Shown here piece by piece: positions 15,754 to 23,192 of a stretch of DNA of 36,347 bases (positions within the stretch are counted from its first letter, which is position 1; each line of letters begins with the position of its first letter). The notes beneath the pieces were generated by a model. It was not told where the DNA came from. It saw only the letters and a program-made list of their open reading frames with translations, and did no database searches. The position numbers were made by a program, and so were the translations under genes. The stretch is from assembly GCA_021325365.1 (NCBI GenBank), contig JAJPHF010000094.1:1-36347 (forward strand), read 5' to 3'. Source of the stretch: Pseudomonadota bacterium (GTDB lineage: Bacteria > Chloroflexota > UBA6077 > JAJPHF01).

Positions 15754-16644
15754 TCAGCGGCGTAACCAGCGCCCGCTGACCAGGCCCAGGACCAGCAGTC
15801 CGCCGCCGAGCAATGGCATCGGCCAACTGGCGGCGTCATCCGTGGGCGCGGGCCGCCCCTCGGGGAGCGGCAGATCACTCGGGTCCATCGGCGCCACGGA
15901 CTGGGGGAGCACGTCGCGCGGCCCCGTCACGCCCGCGGTGGCGACGCCGGGCACCGGACTGGAGAGGGCGGCCGGTGTGTTGGCTAGCGTCCCCGGCGAC
16001 ACGGCTGGCGCAGGGCTAGTGAGCGCCGGCGGGGTCCCGCCGGGCGCGGTGCCCCCCGGTCCCGTGGCGGGCGGCCCGGTCACGCCGGGGGTAGCGACGC
16101 CCGGGATCGGGCTAGACAGCGCGGCCGGCGTGTTGGCCAGCGTTCCCGGCGACACCGCGGGCGCCGGGCTGGTGAGCGGCGCCGGCGAGCCCGCGGGCAC
16201 CGTGGTGGCGCCGGGCGCCTGAGGCGCCTGCCCCGGCTGCGGCTGGCCGATACGCGGCCCAGCGACCGGGGTCCGCGTGGCCGGGATCGGGTTCACCTGT
16301 AGCGTGATGTACCCGTTCATGCCGTCGTCGGTGTACATCGGGTCGGTGAACCAGTATTCGCCCGGGATGGTGAAGATCCGCCAGAACGCCTGGCCGGGCA
16401 CCATCGGGCCGGAATCCCAGGTCCCGCTGCGGACGGAGTGGACCGTGGTGCCCTGGTTGATCCAGACGACCGTCGTGGGTGCTCGGACGGTCACGGAGGC
16501 GGGTAGGAAATAGTTGTCGCCCATGAGAATGTACATGACGTCCTGGCGTTCTCCCTGCGCGAGCACAGGGGTCGCCACTGCCGCGGCGAGCAGCAAGACC
16601 GCCGCCAATAGGCGCCACCGGTGGACGAAGGGCGCGAGTGGCAT
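15754..16644 (-). CDS. Cupredoxin-like surface protein lacking the copper Cys/His, C-terminal membrane anchor
   Basis: 296 aa. Signal peptide (about residues 10-29, LLAAVLLLAAAVATPVLAQ), a cupredoxin-fold domain (about 30-118), a long Pro/Ala/Gly/Thr linker with two near-identical 51-residue-spaced repeats (SPAPAVSPGTLANTPAALSS in each), and a C-terminal membrane helix with an Arg tail (about 272-294, MPLLGGGLLVLGLVSGRWLRR). In the cupredoxin part His69 (GTTVHSV) and Met109 (DDGMNGY) align with copper ligands, but the Cys and second His of the C-x(n)-H-x(n)-M loop are replaced (YWFTDPMYTDDGM). It is therefore unlikely to hold a type 1 blue copper centre. ATG 16644 has AGGAG seven bases upstream. 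Compare the intact cupredoxin at 33775. Probably displayed outside the cell; role unknown. Confidence 0.82.
   Translation of the reverse strand: MPLAPFVHRWRLLAAVLLLAAAVATPVLAQGERQDVMYILMGDNYFLPASVTVRAPTTVVWINQGTTVHSVRSGTWDSGPMVPGQAFWRIFTIPGEYWFTDPMYTDDGMNGYITLQVNPIPATRTPVAGPRIGQPQPGQAPQAPGATTVPAGSPAPLTSPAPAVSPGTLANTPAALSSPIPGVATPGVTGPPATGPGGTAPGGTPPALTSPAPAVSPGTLANTPAALSSPVPGVATAGVTGPRDVLPQSVAPMDPSDLPLPEGRPAPTDDAASWPMPLLGGGLLVLGLVSGRWLRR
15926..16187. repeat. Coding tandem repeat in the cupredoxin-like protein linker
   Basis: Two copies, about 15926-16034 and 16079-16187, offset by 153 bp (51 codons), nearly identical at the protein level and differing mainly at third positions in DNA. They encode the TSPAPAVSPGTLANTPAAL segment twice. 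The synonymous drift means the duplication is not very recent and the protein sequence is under selection. Confidence 0.8.
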
Positions 16645-16810
16645 TGCACCAGCTCCTCTCTCCGGGTGGGATGGGCCGGGCGTCTCGGTGGGCAAGCGTC
16701 TGCCGGCCGCGGGACGAGCGGCGCGCGCCCGGTCGGGCGCCAGCCGGCTCGCCTGTAAGCTCGTTCGCGCCGTAAGTCGTCGCGCGCCAGTGCCCTCGAT
16801 CCGCATCTGA

Positions 16811-16833
16811 GGACGGCGACGCGATAGCCGTCC
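16811..16833 (-). terminator. Weak stem-loop between two minus-strand genes
   Basis: GGACGGC (16811-16817), nine-base loop, GCCGTCC (16827-16833), about 30 bp beyond the stop at 16865. No T-tract in the minus direction. The rest of 16645-16864 should contain the cupredoxin-like gene's promoter, which I cannot locate with confidence. Confidence 0.35.
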
Positions 16834-16864
16834 CCTCTTAATAAACGCAGTTTCCGCCAGAGCG

Positions 16865-17860
16865 TTACCGATCTGCCCAGATCGTCTTGTCGGCGTTTGG
16901 ATCGAAGCCCAGCGTGGCCGGCGCGAACAGCGCCTCGGGCGCCCACAGCTCGGGAATCAGCCCCTGCTCGTGGGCGTATTGGAGGAGCGTTTCCAGCGTC
17001 CGGCGGTTCGCCGCAAAAGTGTAGGGCCAGGGGTCCGGGCCCAGCAGCGCCCGCTCCTCTTCCCACAACGCGCCATACCAGGCCAGGCTGGACTTTCGTT
17101 GATCGCGGATGTAGGCGTAGCAAGCTTCTTTCGCCCGCTGGAACGCTTTGAGCACTGCCGTGGCCACCCACGGGTCGCGCTCCAGGACCTCGTCGCGCAC
17201 GACCATGACGTGCATGATTGGGAAGTGGCCGGTGCGGCGGTAGTAGTCCTGCTCGACTTCCTTGTAATTGGGGAACAGCCGCGCCACCTGGCTGCTGCCC
17301 TCGCGGAACGCCTCGAGCACGTCGGGGAAGACCTGCGCGTCGATGTCGCCGCGCAGCAGCAGGTTCTGCAGGCGCTCGCCGGGCGGACAGCGCTCGATAC
17401 GGATGCCGGGCGGGGGCTGCCAGCCCTCGATCTCCTCGTCGGCGCCCGTCACCCAGGTGATCGACTCGAGCGGCACGCCGTACTCATGCTGGAGGATCCC
17501 GCGCACCCACAGCGCCGCCGAGTTCATGTAGACCGCCACCCCAACGCGCTTGCCCGCGAGGTCGCGCGCCTCGCGGATGCCCGCGTCACGGTTGACGAAG
17601 ATGTAGGAGTGGCGGAAGCGGCGGTGGGGGAACACGGGGATCGCCGTCCAGCGCCGGCCCTGGGCGCGCGCCGCCAGGAACATGGCCGACGACGACTCGC
17701 AGATGTCGAACTCCTCGTACTGGAGCATACGGAACATACGCTCGGGCGTCGGCAGCGGGATCACGGTCAGGTCGATCCCCTCGGGCTGCACGGTGCCGTC
17801 GATGAGCGGCCGGGTGCGGTCGTAGTCGCCGCACGACATGGTGAGGTGTACGCGCGCCAT
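16865..17860 (-). CDS. Substrate-binding-fold protein, 4,5-dihydroxyphthalate decarboxylase-like
   Basis: 331-aa protein of the periplasmic-binding-protein type 2 fold, in the branch annotated as 4,5-dihydroxyphthalate decarboxylase or ABC substrate-binding protein. Visible features: LTMSCGDYDRTRPLIDGTV at the start, FDICESSSAMFLAARAQG, FRHSYIFVNRDAGIREARDLAGKRVGVAVYMNSA (about 83-115), a glycine/acidic segment and a C-terminal helix-rich lobe. There is no signal peptide or lipobox with the chosen ATG (17860, GGGGAGG SD), which fits a cytosolic enzyme more than a transporter component; upstream frame has no better start. Neighbours give no pathway. Decarboxylase activity is an inference from family naming and is not secure. 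Confidence 0.75.
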   Translation of the reverse strand: MARVHLTMSCGDYDRTRPLIDGTVQPEGIDLTVIPLPTPERMFRMLQYEEFDICESSSAMFLAARAQGRRWTAIPVFPHRRFRHSYIFVNRDAGIREARDLAGKRVGVAVYMNSAALWVRGILQHEYGVPLESITWVTGADEEIEGWQPPPGIRIERCPPGERLQNLLLRGDIDAQVFPDVLEAFREGSSQVARLFPNYKEVEQDYYRRTGHFPIMHVMVVRDEVLERDPWVATAVLKAFQRAKEACYAYIRDQRKSSLAWYGALWEEERALLGPDPWPYTFAANRRTLETLLQYAHEQGLIPELWAPEALFAPATLGFDPNADKTIWADR

Positions 17861-18045
17861 CGCAGCCTCCCCGCGGGCAATCCAACCGCATTCTAAGCGC
17901 CGCCTAGCCCGCTCGCAACTGGCCCACGCGGTTGCCGCCAGGTGCCGGGGCCGCGGGTGCCCGGCTGCCAAGCGACCGGCTAGGCGTCGCTGGTAACAGT
18001 ATTGTGACCGGGGGCAAATTGGCCCGCCCGGCTCCCGCACGGGCC

Positions 18046-18074
18046 TTGACGGGCTCGCGATGGCTGCGTAGCAT
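18046..18074 (+). promoter_or_regulatory. Sigma-70-type promoter of the zinc-ribbon gene
   Basis: TTGACG at 18046-18051 (5/6), 17-bp spacer, TAGCAT at 18069-18074 (4/6). Predicted start near 18081, giving a leader of about 95 nt to the GTG at 18175. The rest of the divergent region 17861-18174 shows nothing else distinct. Confidence 0.6.
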
Positions 18075-18174
18075 GACGGTGCCGGCGGCGGGTGTGGCGC
18101 CGGCACGGGAGTGCCCGCCGGCCGAGTGCGCGGGGTCGGCGGGTGTGCTAGGGACCGGGAGGGGGGCAGGCGAC

Positions 18175-18429
18175 GTGGCCATCTCGATCGAGCGCGCGAC
18201 AGTCCGCGAGGTCAAGTGCTTCTTGTGCGGCGACACGTTGGGGGACGTGCTCCTGAGCGCTCACCAGCGGGTGTTCCGCCGGGCGCCGGGCTGCCCGCCC
18301 AGCACCGGGCCGCTCGAGCGGCTGCGCTGCCCGCGCTGCAACGGGCCGGTCTACCTAGAAGGCGCGGAGACCACCACCGATTGGTCGCTGCTCCCCATCC
18401 GCTCAGCCCGCCCCGTGCGGCCCAGCTAG
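18175..18429 (+). CDS. Small zinc-ribbon protein, unknown function
   Basis: 84 aa from a GTG start with GGGAGGGGGG eight bases upstream. Two CxxC knuckles, Cys15-x2-Cys18 (CFLCGD) and Cys52-x2-Cys55 (CPRCNGPVYLEG), are 33 residues apart and should bind one zinc ion as a treble-clef or ribbon. The segment between them is basic (HQRVFRRAPG), compatible with nucleic-acid contact. No enzyme motif, signal or membrane segment. It has its own promoter and is followed by a GC-rich hairpin, so it is monocistronic. I do not recognise a named family. Confidence 0.7.
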   Translation: MAISIERATVREVKCFLCGDTLGDVLLSAHQRVFRRAPGCPPSTGPLERLRCPRCNGPVYLEGAETTTDWSLLPIRSARPVRPS

Positions 18430-18441
18430 GGCGCGACCCGC

Positions 18442-18462
18442 GCGGCCCGGTACCGGGGCCGC
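18442..18462 (+). terminator. GC-rich stem-loop after the zinc-ribbon gene
   Basis: GCGGCCC (18442-18448) pairs with GGGCCGC (18456-18462) around a GGTACCG loop that is itself nearly palindromic. It starts 13 bp after the stop codon; no T-tract. Confidence 0.5.
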
Positions 18463-18534
18463 AGCGCGAGCGGTCGACGGGTTACGATCGCGTTCGGCGG
18501 CCCGCGAAAGTGGGCGGCGACGTACCCGATTTCG

Positions 18535-18641
18535 TATAATTCCGGTGTGCTCCACGGCAGGCCGCGGGCGCGCTGGCTCGGCAGCAGGACGATGGCGAGG
18601 GCAGACGAGCGCAGGGCGCTCCGCCCTCGCCATTTTTGTTG
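18535..18641 (+). ncRNA. Short transcript candidate: TATAAT box followed by a strong intrinsic terminator, upstream of gyrA
   Basis: TATAAT at 18535-18540 is followed about 50 bp later by an 11-bp perfect stem (18592-18602 with 18623-18633) enclosing a second 6-bp stem (18607-18612 with 18616-18621), then TTTTTGTTG. A transcript from about 18547 would be about 95 nt long and stop before gyrA. It may be a small RNA or a leader with transcription attenuation of gyrA. The left stem arm starts with an ATG that opens a 17-codon Arg-rich frame (18592-18645, MARADERRALRPRHFCC); this could be chance. No good -35 is visible. The terminator is firm, the RNA identity is not. Confidence 0.45.
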
Positions 18642-18664
18642 CTAGCGGTCAGTGATCAGCAATC

Positions 18665-18719
18665 AGCCATCAGCTACCAGCCCCATTCGAGCGGATAGCT
18701 GACGGCGGATAGCTGACGG
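18665..18719. repeat. Tandem and inverted repeats in the gyrA leader
   Basis: Two adjacent 14-bp direct copies of CGGATAGCTGACGG (18692-18705 and 18706-18719), preceded by an imperfect inverse copy (AGCCATCAGCTACC, 18665-18678) and by related ATCAGCAATCAGC text from 18655. The RNA could fold into alternative hairpins right before the gyrA SD (18724-18733). Similar ATCAGC-type intergenic repeats are common in some GC-rich genomes. Confidence 0.75.
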
Positions 18720-18737
18720 CTATTAGAGGGAGAGCGG

Positions 18738-21212
18738 ATGGAAATCGGGATCATCAAGCCGGTACGCATCGAAGAGGAAATGGAGCGCTCGTACCTCGAT
18801 TACGCGATGAGCGTGATCGTGTCGCGGGCGCTCCCGGACGTGCGCGATGGCCTGAAGCCCTCCCAGCGGCGCATTCTCGTCGCGATGCACGACCTGAACC
18901 TGACGCCCAACCGGCCCCACCGCAAGTGCGCCAAGATCGCCGGCGACACCTCGGGCAACTACCACCCGCACGGCGAGGCGGTCATCTACCCGACGCTGGT
19001 CCGCATGGCCCAGGAGTTCAACATGCGCTACCCCCTGGTGGACGGCCAGGGGAACTTTGGCAGCGTGGACAACGACCCGCCCGCCGCGATGCGCTACACC
19101 GAGGCGCGCCTCACGCCGATCGCGCTGGAGATGCTCGCCGACCTCGACATGGACACGGTTGACTGGCTGCCGAACTACGACAACACGCGCCAGGAGCCGA
19201 TGACCCTGCCGGGCCGCTTCCCGAACCTGATCTGCAATGGCTCGGCCGGCATCGCCGTCGGCATGGCCACCAGCATCCCGCCGCACAACCTGAGCGAGGT
19301 CGTGGCCGCGCTGCTGCACCTCATCGAGCACCCCGACGCGACGGTCGAGGACCTGTGCCGCTTCATCCCCGGCCCGGACTTCCCGACCGGTGGCATCATC
19401 CTTGGCGACGAGGACGTGAAGAAGGCGTATGCCTCGGGACATGGCCGGGTGGTCGTGCGGGCGCGCACGACGATCGAGGAGCCGCGCAGCGGGCGCTTCC
19501 AGATCGTCGTCACGGAGCTACCCTACCAGACCAACAAGGCGGCGCTTCAGGAGCGCATCGCCGATCTAGTGCGCGAGAAGAAGATCGACGGCATCGCCGA
19601 CATGCGCGACGAGTCCGACCGCCAGGGCATGCGCCTGGTGATCGAGGTGAAGCGCGACGCCCGGCCGCAGACGCTGCTCAAGCAGCTGTTCAAGCACACG
19701 GCGATGCAGACCGCGATCAGCATGAACATGCTGGCGCTGACCGAGCGCGAGGTCGTCCAGTCCGACGGCACGGTGCGCAAGGTGCCGCAGCCCGAGGTGC
19801 TGACGCTCAAGCGGCTGCTGACGCTGTTCCTGGGCTACCGCCAGGAGGTGCTGACGCGGCGGACGCGCTTCGAGCTGGAGAAGGCCAAGGCCCGCGCCCA
19901 CATTCTGGAAGGGCTGAAGATCGCGCTCGACCACGTCGACGCGATCATCCGCCTGATCCGCGCCGCCGCCTCGGCGGACCAGGCGCGCGAGCAGCTCATG
20001 GCGCGCTACAAGCTGAGCGACATCCAGGCGCGCGCGATCCTCGACCTGCAGCTGCGGCGCCTGGCGGCGCTGGAGCGCCAGGAGATCCTGGACGAGTACG
20101 CGAAGCTCCTGCAGACTATCGAGCGGCTGGAGGATCTGCTCGCCAACCCGCGCAAGATCCTGTACCTGGTGCGCGACGAGCTGGTGGACCTGCGCAAGAA
20201 GTACGGCGACGCGCGGCGCACGCTGGTGGCCGCCGATCAGAGCGGGGACATCTCCGAAGAGGACGTGATCCCGAACATCGACGTGCTCGTCACAATCAGC
20301 TCCCGCGGCTACATCAAGCGCCTGCCCTCGGGCACCTACCGCGCCCAGCGGCGCGGCGGCAAGGGCATCAAGGGGATGGTGCTGCGCGAAGAGGACGCGC
20401 TGCGCCACATGATCGCCTGCAAGGCGCACGACAACATCCTGTTCTTCACGGACCGCGGGCGCGTCTTCCAGCTCAAGGCGCACGTCATCCCCGAGGCGGA
20501 CCGCACGGCAAAGGGCTTGCCGATCGTCAACCTGATCAGTATCGACCCGAACGAGACGGTGACAACGGTCCTGGCCGCGCCCGACTTCGAGCACGATTTC
20601 CTGATGATGGCCACGCGCCAGGGCGAGATCAAGAAGACGCCGCTCCAGGACTTCGCCGTCGTCCGCTCGAATGGCCTGATTGCCTTCGACCTGGAGCCGA
20701 GCGACGAGCTAGCCTGGGTGAAGCATTGCTCGGACGACTGCGAGCTGATGCTGGTGACCGAGCAGGGGCAATCGCTGCGGTTCCGGGCCAAGGAAGTCAA
20801 CGCGCGCTCGCGTCAGGCCGGCGGCATGCGTGGCATTCGCCTTGCAGCCGGCGATCGGGTGTGCGGTCTGGAGCTGGTCGAGCCAAAGAGCCAGCTCCTC
20901 GTCGTCACCGCGAACGGCTACGGGAAGCGGACGGACTTGGACGAGTACGAGGCGCATGGTCGCGGGACGGCCGGTGTCCGCACGACGACGGTGACCGACA
21001 AGACCGGCCCGCTAGCCGCGGCGCGCGTGATCCACGGCCACGAGGAGCTGATGGTGATCTCCAGTGGTGGCACGGTGCTCCGGACGACGATCGCGAGCAT
21101 CCGCGAAACCGGACGCACCGCGCAAGGCGTGCAGATCATCGGCCTGCGCGGCAACGAACGCGTTGCCTGCATCGCGATCATCAACGGCCACGGTGACGAC
21201 GGCGAGGCGTGA
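18738..21212 (+). CDS. gyrA: DNA gyrase subunit A
   Basis: 824-aa breakage-reunion subunit of DNA gyrase, which with GyrB introduces negative supercoils. N-terminal SYLDYAMSVIVSRALPDVRDGLKP leads to the winged-helix region and catalytic Tyr120 (AMRYTEARLTP). The tower and coiled-coil region follow (about 340-490), then the C-terminal beta-pinwheel with the GyrA box QRRGGKG (in TYRAQRRGGKGIKGM), which separates GyrA from ParC. Length is normal. In the quinolone-determining stretch HPHGEAVIYPTLVRMAQ the residues matching E. coli Ser83 and Asp87 are Ala81 and Pro85. ATG 18738 has a GAGGGAGAG SD. gyrB is not adjacent. Expression may be influenced by the terminator and repeats in its leader. Confidence 0.97.
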   Translation: MEIGIIKPVRIEEEMERSYLDYAMSVIVSRALPDVRDGLKPSQRRILVAMHDLNLTPNRPHRKCAKIAGDTSGNYHPHGEAVIYPTLVRMAQEFNMRYPLVDGQGNFGSVDNDPPAAMRYTEARLTPIALEMLADLDMDTVDWLPNYDNTRQEPMTLPGRFPNLICNGSAGIAVGMATSIPPHNLSEVVAALLHLIEHPDATVEDLCRFIPGPDFPTGGIILGDEDVKKAYASGHGRVVVRARTTIEEPRSGRFQIVVTELPYQTNKAALQERIADLVREKKIDGIADMRDESDRQGMRLVIEVKRDARPQTLLKQLFKHTAMQTAISMNMLALTEREVVQSDGTVRKVPQPEVLTLKRLLTLFLGYRQEVLTRRTRFELEKAKARAHILEGLKIALDHVDAIIRLIRAAASADQAREQLMARYKLSDIQARAILDLQLRRLAALERQEILDEYAKLLQTIERLEDLLANPRKILYLVRDELVDLRKKYGDARRTLVAADQSGDISEEDVIPNIDVLVTISSRGYIKRLPSGTYRAQRRGGKGIKGMVLREEDALRHMIACKAHDNILFFTDRGRVFQLKAHVIPEADRTAKGLPIVNLISIDPNETVTTVLAAPDFEHDFLMMATRQGEIKKTPLQDFAVVRSNGLIAFDLEPSDELAWVKHCSDDCELMLVTEQGQSLRFRAKEVNARSRQAGGMRGIRLAAGDRVCGLELVEPKSQLLVVTANGYGKRTDLDEYEAHGRGTAGVRTTTVTDKTGPLAAARVIHGHEELMVISSGGTVLRTTIASIRETGRTAQGVQIIGLRGNERVACIAIINGHGDDGEA

Positions 21213-21239
21213 CCCCCACGGCGCTCGGCCGGGGACGCG

Positions 21240-21274
21240 GTGAAAGCCCGGGAGTCTTACTCCCGGGCTTTCAC
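21240..21274. terminator. Bidirectional terminator of gyrA and the convergent stress-protein gene
   Basis: Perfect 16-bp stem, 21240-21255 with 21259-21274, and a three-base loop. It starts 27 bp after the gyrA stop. The stop codon of the minus-strand gene (21257-21259) is in the loop and its last five codons form one arm, so the hairpin is also coding. AAA and TTT runs lie inside the arms in place of an external T-tract. Confidence 0.85.
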
Positions 21275-22066
21275 GATAATGAGCGTGCCCGTGACCTGCG
21301 CGGCCACCGCTTCCGCGACGGGGCCGAGCAGCAGCGGCGTGCCGGGGTCGCCCGGGCTGGCACCCATGATCGTCACCTGGTGCGCCTCGGCCTCGACGGC
21401 GATAGCCGCCTCGACCGAGCCCGCGATGACGATGGCCGGCTGCGCGCGGGCGGGATGCGCGCCCCGGGCCAGGAGCGCGTCAAGCTGCGCCCGCACTTCC
21501 GCGTCGTTGTCTGGCAAGAGGCCGGGCTGCTCCACGTGTAGCAGCGTGATTGTCGCGTCGTGCCGCTCGGCAAGCCCCATTGCCAGCCGCAGCGTCAGGA
21601 GACCCTGCGGGCCGCCGCGCACCGGCAGGAGAACTTGGCGGACGCGGGTGAGCCGCCCAAGCCTGACGGCAGCGAGGTCGCAGGGCGCGATGGTAATCGC
21701 TTCGTGGAGAGGGCTGCCGAACAGGCTCTGGCTTGCGTCGGCCCAAGCCCGCCAGTCCACCAACAATAGGTCGGCACTGCATTCGCGGGCGACCGCGACC
21801 ACCCCCGGCCACCCGGCAGCGCCCGTCGCCGCAGCCGCTCGCACTTCGATACGCGGTCTGGGACCGGGTTCGGCGTGCTGACGCTTCGCAGCGCCGGTGT
21901 CCTGGCTGAGGGACGAGGGCCGCCCCGGGACCGTTTCTATGGCGATTACCCGCCCGGCGCCGCTTGGGCCCGGTGGCACCAGCGCGGCCGCGACCGCGAC
22001 TAGCTCACGCGCAGCCGCGGGGTCGGGGCCCAGCGGCACCGCTATCGTCAGGCTGGATTCGCCCAT
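21257..22066 (-). CDS. Universal stress protein, tandem UspA-like domains
   Basis: 269-aa cytosolic protein with two UspA-type alpha/beta domains: domain 1 from TIAVPLGPDPAAARELVAVA to about residue 135 (CSADLLLVDWRAW, DLAAVRL) and domain 2 from VRQVLLPVRGGPQGLLTLRL to the end (ATITLLHVEQPG, HQVTIMGASPGDPGTPLLLG, GTLIIVKARE). Domain 2 ends with a degenerate version of the G-2x-G-9x-G ATP-binding loop, so nucleotide binding is uncertain. Similar double-USP modules also occur as cytosolic tails of amino acid permeases; here it stands alone. ATG 22066 has GGAG six bases upstream. Convergent with gyrA and sharing its terminator. Role in stress resistance is only a family inference. Confidence 0.82.
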   Translation of the reverse strand: MGESSLTIAVPLGPDPAAARELVAVAAALVPPGPSGAGRVIAIETVPGRPSSLSQDTGAAKRQHAEPGPRPRIEVRAAAATGAAGWPGVVAVARECSADLLLVDWRAWADASQSLFGSPLHEAITIAPCDLAAVRLGRLTRVRQVLLPVRGGPQGLLTLRLAMGLAERHDATITLLHVEQPGLLPDNDAEVRAQLDALLARGAHPARAQPAIVIAGSVEAAIAVEAEAHQVTIMGASPGDPGTPLLLGPVAEAVAAQVTGTLIIVKARE

Positions 22067-22174
22067 GACTCCGCTCGGCCCCCACCGGCCGCGCGACCCG
22101 CCCCGCCCAGACAACCCTGCGCGGAAACGCTGCCCGGCGGGCAGCAAGAGCGGGCCGTGGGAACGTAGGGAGCC

Positions 22175-22183
22175 ATTCTATCA
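22175..22183 (-). promoter_or_regulatory. Extended -10 promoter of the universal stress protein gene
   Basis: On the minus strand TGA-TAGAAT (22183-22175): a TGn extension plus a 5/6 -10 hexamer, which can work without a -35. Predicted start near 22168, leader about 100 nt. The remainder of the 300-bp gap 22067-22366 shows no gene or other site. Confidence 0.45.
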
Positions 22184-22366
22184 AACCGCGAGCCGGTGCC
22201 CCGTCACCGTAACGAGCCTGCCTGCTGAACCCGGCCCGCGCCGGGCGGCGCGCGGTCGACGAATCGCCCGGCTGGGTCCGGCCGCGAGCCGGCAACCAGA
22301 GCACACGGACCCAGAATGGCCGTCCTCCCGCCCCTTTGAGGTCCGTGCTGCCACGTCGGCGGGCCG

Positions 22367-22843
22367 CTAGTTGCGGCGGGGGCGGAGAGCGATGAAGCCG
22401 TAGAGCGTCGGCTCGAAGCGGTTGGCGATGCGGAGATACTCTTCTTCGTTGCCCTCGATCATCAGCTTGTGCATGAGGACGGCATCGCCGTCGGGGATTG
22501 GCTCCATGGACTGGACGCACAATGCCATGATGGGGATGCCGCCCTCATACACCTTGACCTGGCCCTGGTGGCGGGGGATACGGTACAGCCGGTGTGGGCG
22601 CGAGGGACTGCGGACCTCGAGGTAGCCCCGCCGGTCCAACTGGCGGTACTCCTCGTCGGTGAGCAGCTCCTGCAGGAGGGCCTCCGCGCGCTCTTGCGCC
22701 GCCCGCCAGTCCTGGCGCGTGCCCACGGGCCCCGCCGGCTGCTGGACCAGCACGCGGTAGGGCGTACGACAGAGCAGGCCGATGATCAGCAGTACGAAGA
22801 GTAGCTCGAGCCCCGCCACCAGGAAGAAGGCGAGGTCCGTCAT
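22367..22843 (-). CDS. Single-pass membrane protein of unknown function, 158 aa
   Basis: N-terminal hydrophobic helix (about residues 4-25, LAFFLVAGLELLFVLLIIGLL) followed by a cytosolic-looking domain of about 130 residues with a central basic/aromatic region (RRGYLEVRSPSRPHRLYRIP), a beta-rich part (QGQVKVYEGGIPIMALCVQS) and the acidic/helical LMHKLMIEGNEEEYLRIANRF near the C-terminus. The mixture looks like a conserved, folded domain, not a spurious frame. Its ATG overlaps the stop of the upstream 81-aa gene by four bases (ATGA), so the two are translationally coupled. Conserved hypothetical in character; I cannot name a family or function. Confidence 0.75.
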   Translation of the reverse strand: MTDLAFFLVAGLELLFVLLIIGLLCRTPYRVLVQQPAGPVGTRQDWRAAQERAEALLQELLTDEEYRQLDRRGYLEVRSPSRPHRLYRIPRHQGQVKVYEGGIPIMALCVQSMEPIPDGDAVLMHKLMIEGNEEEYLRIANRFEPTLYGFIALRPRRN

Positions 22844-23085
22844 CCCCCGGCAACTCGCGGAACCATGACGACTTGCTCAGCCGCGGGGTCGAACGTATCG
22901 ATCCGCTGAGCCGGCTTGTCGGGCGCGACGACGAACGCGGTGGCACCGCGGGCGCGCTGCTCCTCGAAGATGCGCTCCGCTTCGCGCACGGCGGCGACCG
23001 CCTCCGGATCGCCGAGCTCGACCCGCTTCGTATCCCACTCGACGACGGTGTCGCCGCGTGAGGAGAGCACTCGCAGCTTCGCCAT
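22840..23085 (-). CDS. Small soluble protein of unknown function, 81 aa
   Basis: First gene of a two-gene operon, with an ideal AAGGAGGT SD seven bases before its ATG and a near-consensus promoter. The protein starts MAKLRVLSSRGDTVVEWD, has an acidic Ala/Glu-rich helix in the middle (AVREAERIFEEQRARG, about 34-49) and a beta-like C-terminal part with FVVAPDKPAQRIDTFDP. No membrane segment or cysteine. The layout (short beta-hairpin, helix, beta strand, then a basic/Pro loop) resembles small ubiquitin-like or RHH-like folds only loosely; no motif supports either. Strong expression signals suggest an abundant protein. Confidence 0.75.
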   Translation of the reverse strand: MAKLRVLSSRGDTVVEWDTKRVELGDPEAVAAVREAERIFEEQRARGATAFVVAPDKPAQRIDTFDPAAEQVVMVPRVAGG

Positions 23086-23192
23086 TGCCCAAACCTCCTT
23101 GCCAGCGGGTACCGGGTCCCGGTCGGGGCCAGCAGTGCAGAAGCCGTGCCATTCGCGCCTCGGCCTGGCGGCCTCGCTGCTCGATTACATTC

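Noticed and set aside
19355..21196. 613-aa frame inside gyrA in another plus-strand frame
   Set aside because: Arg/Pro/Ala/Gly composition typical of a shifted frame in high-GC DNA; gyrA in the first frame is complete and conserved.
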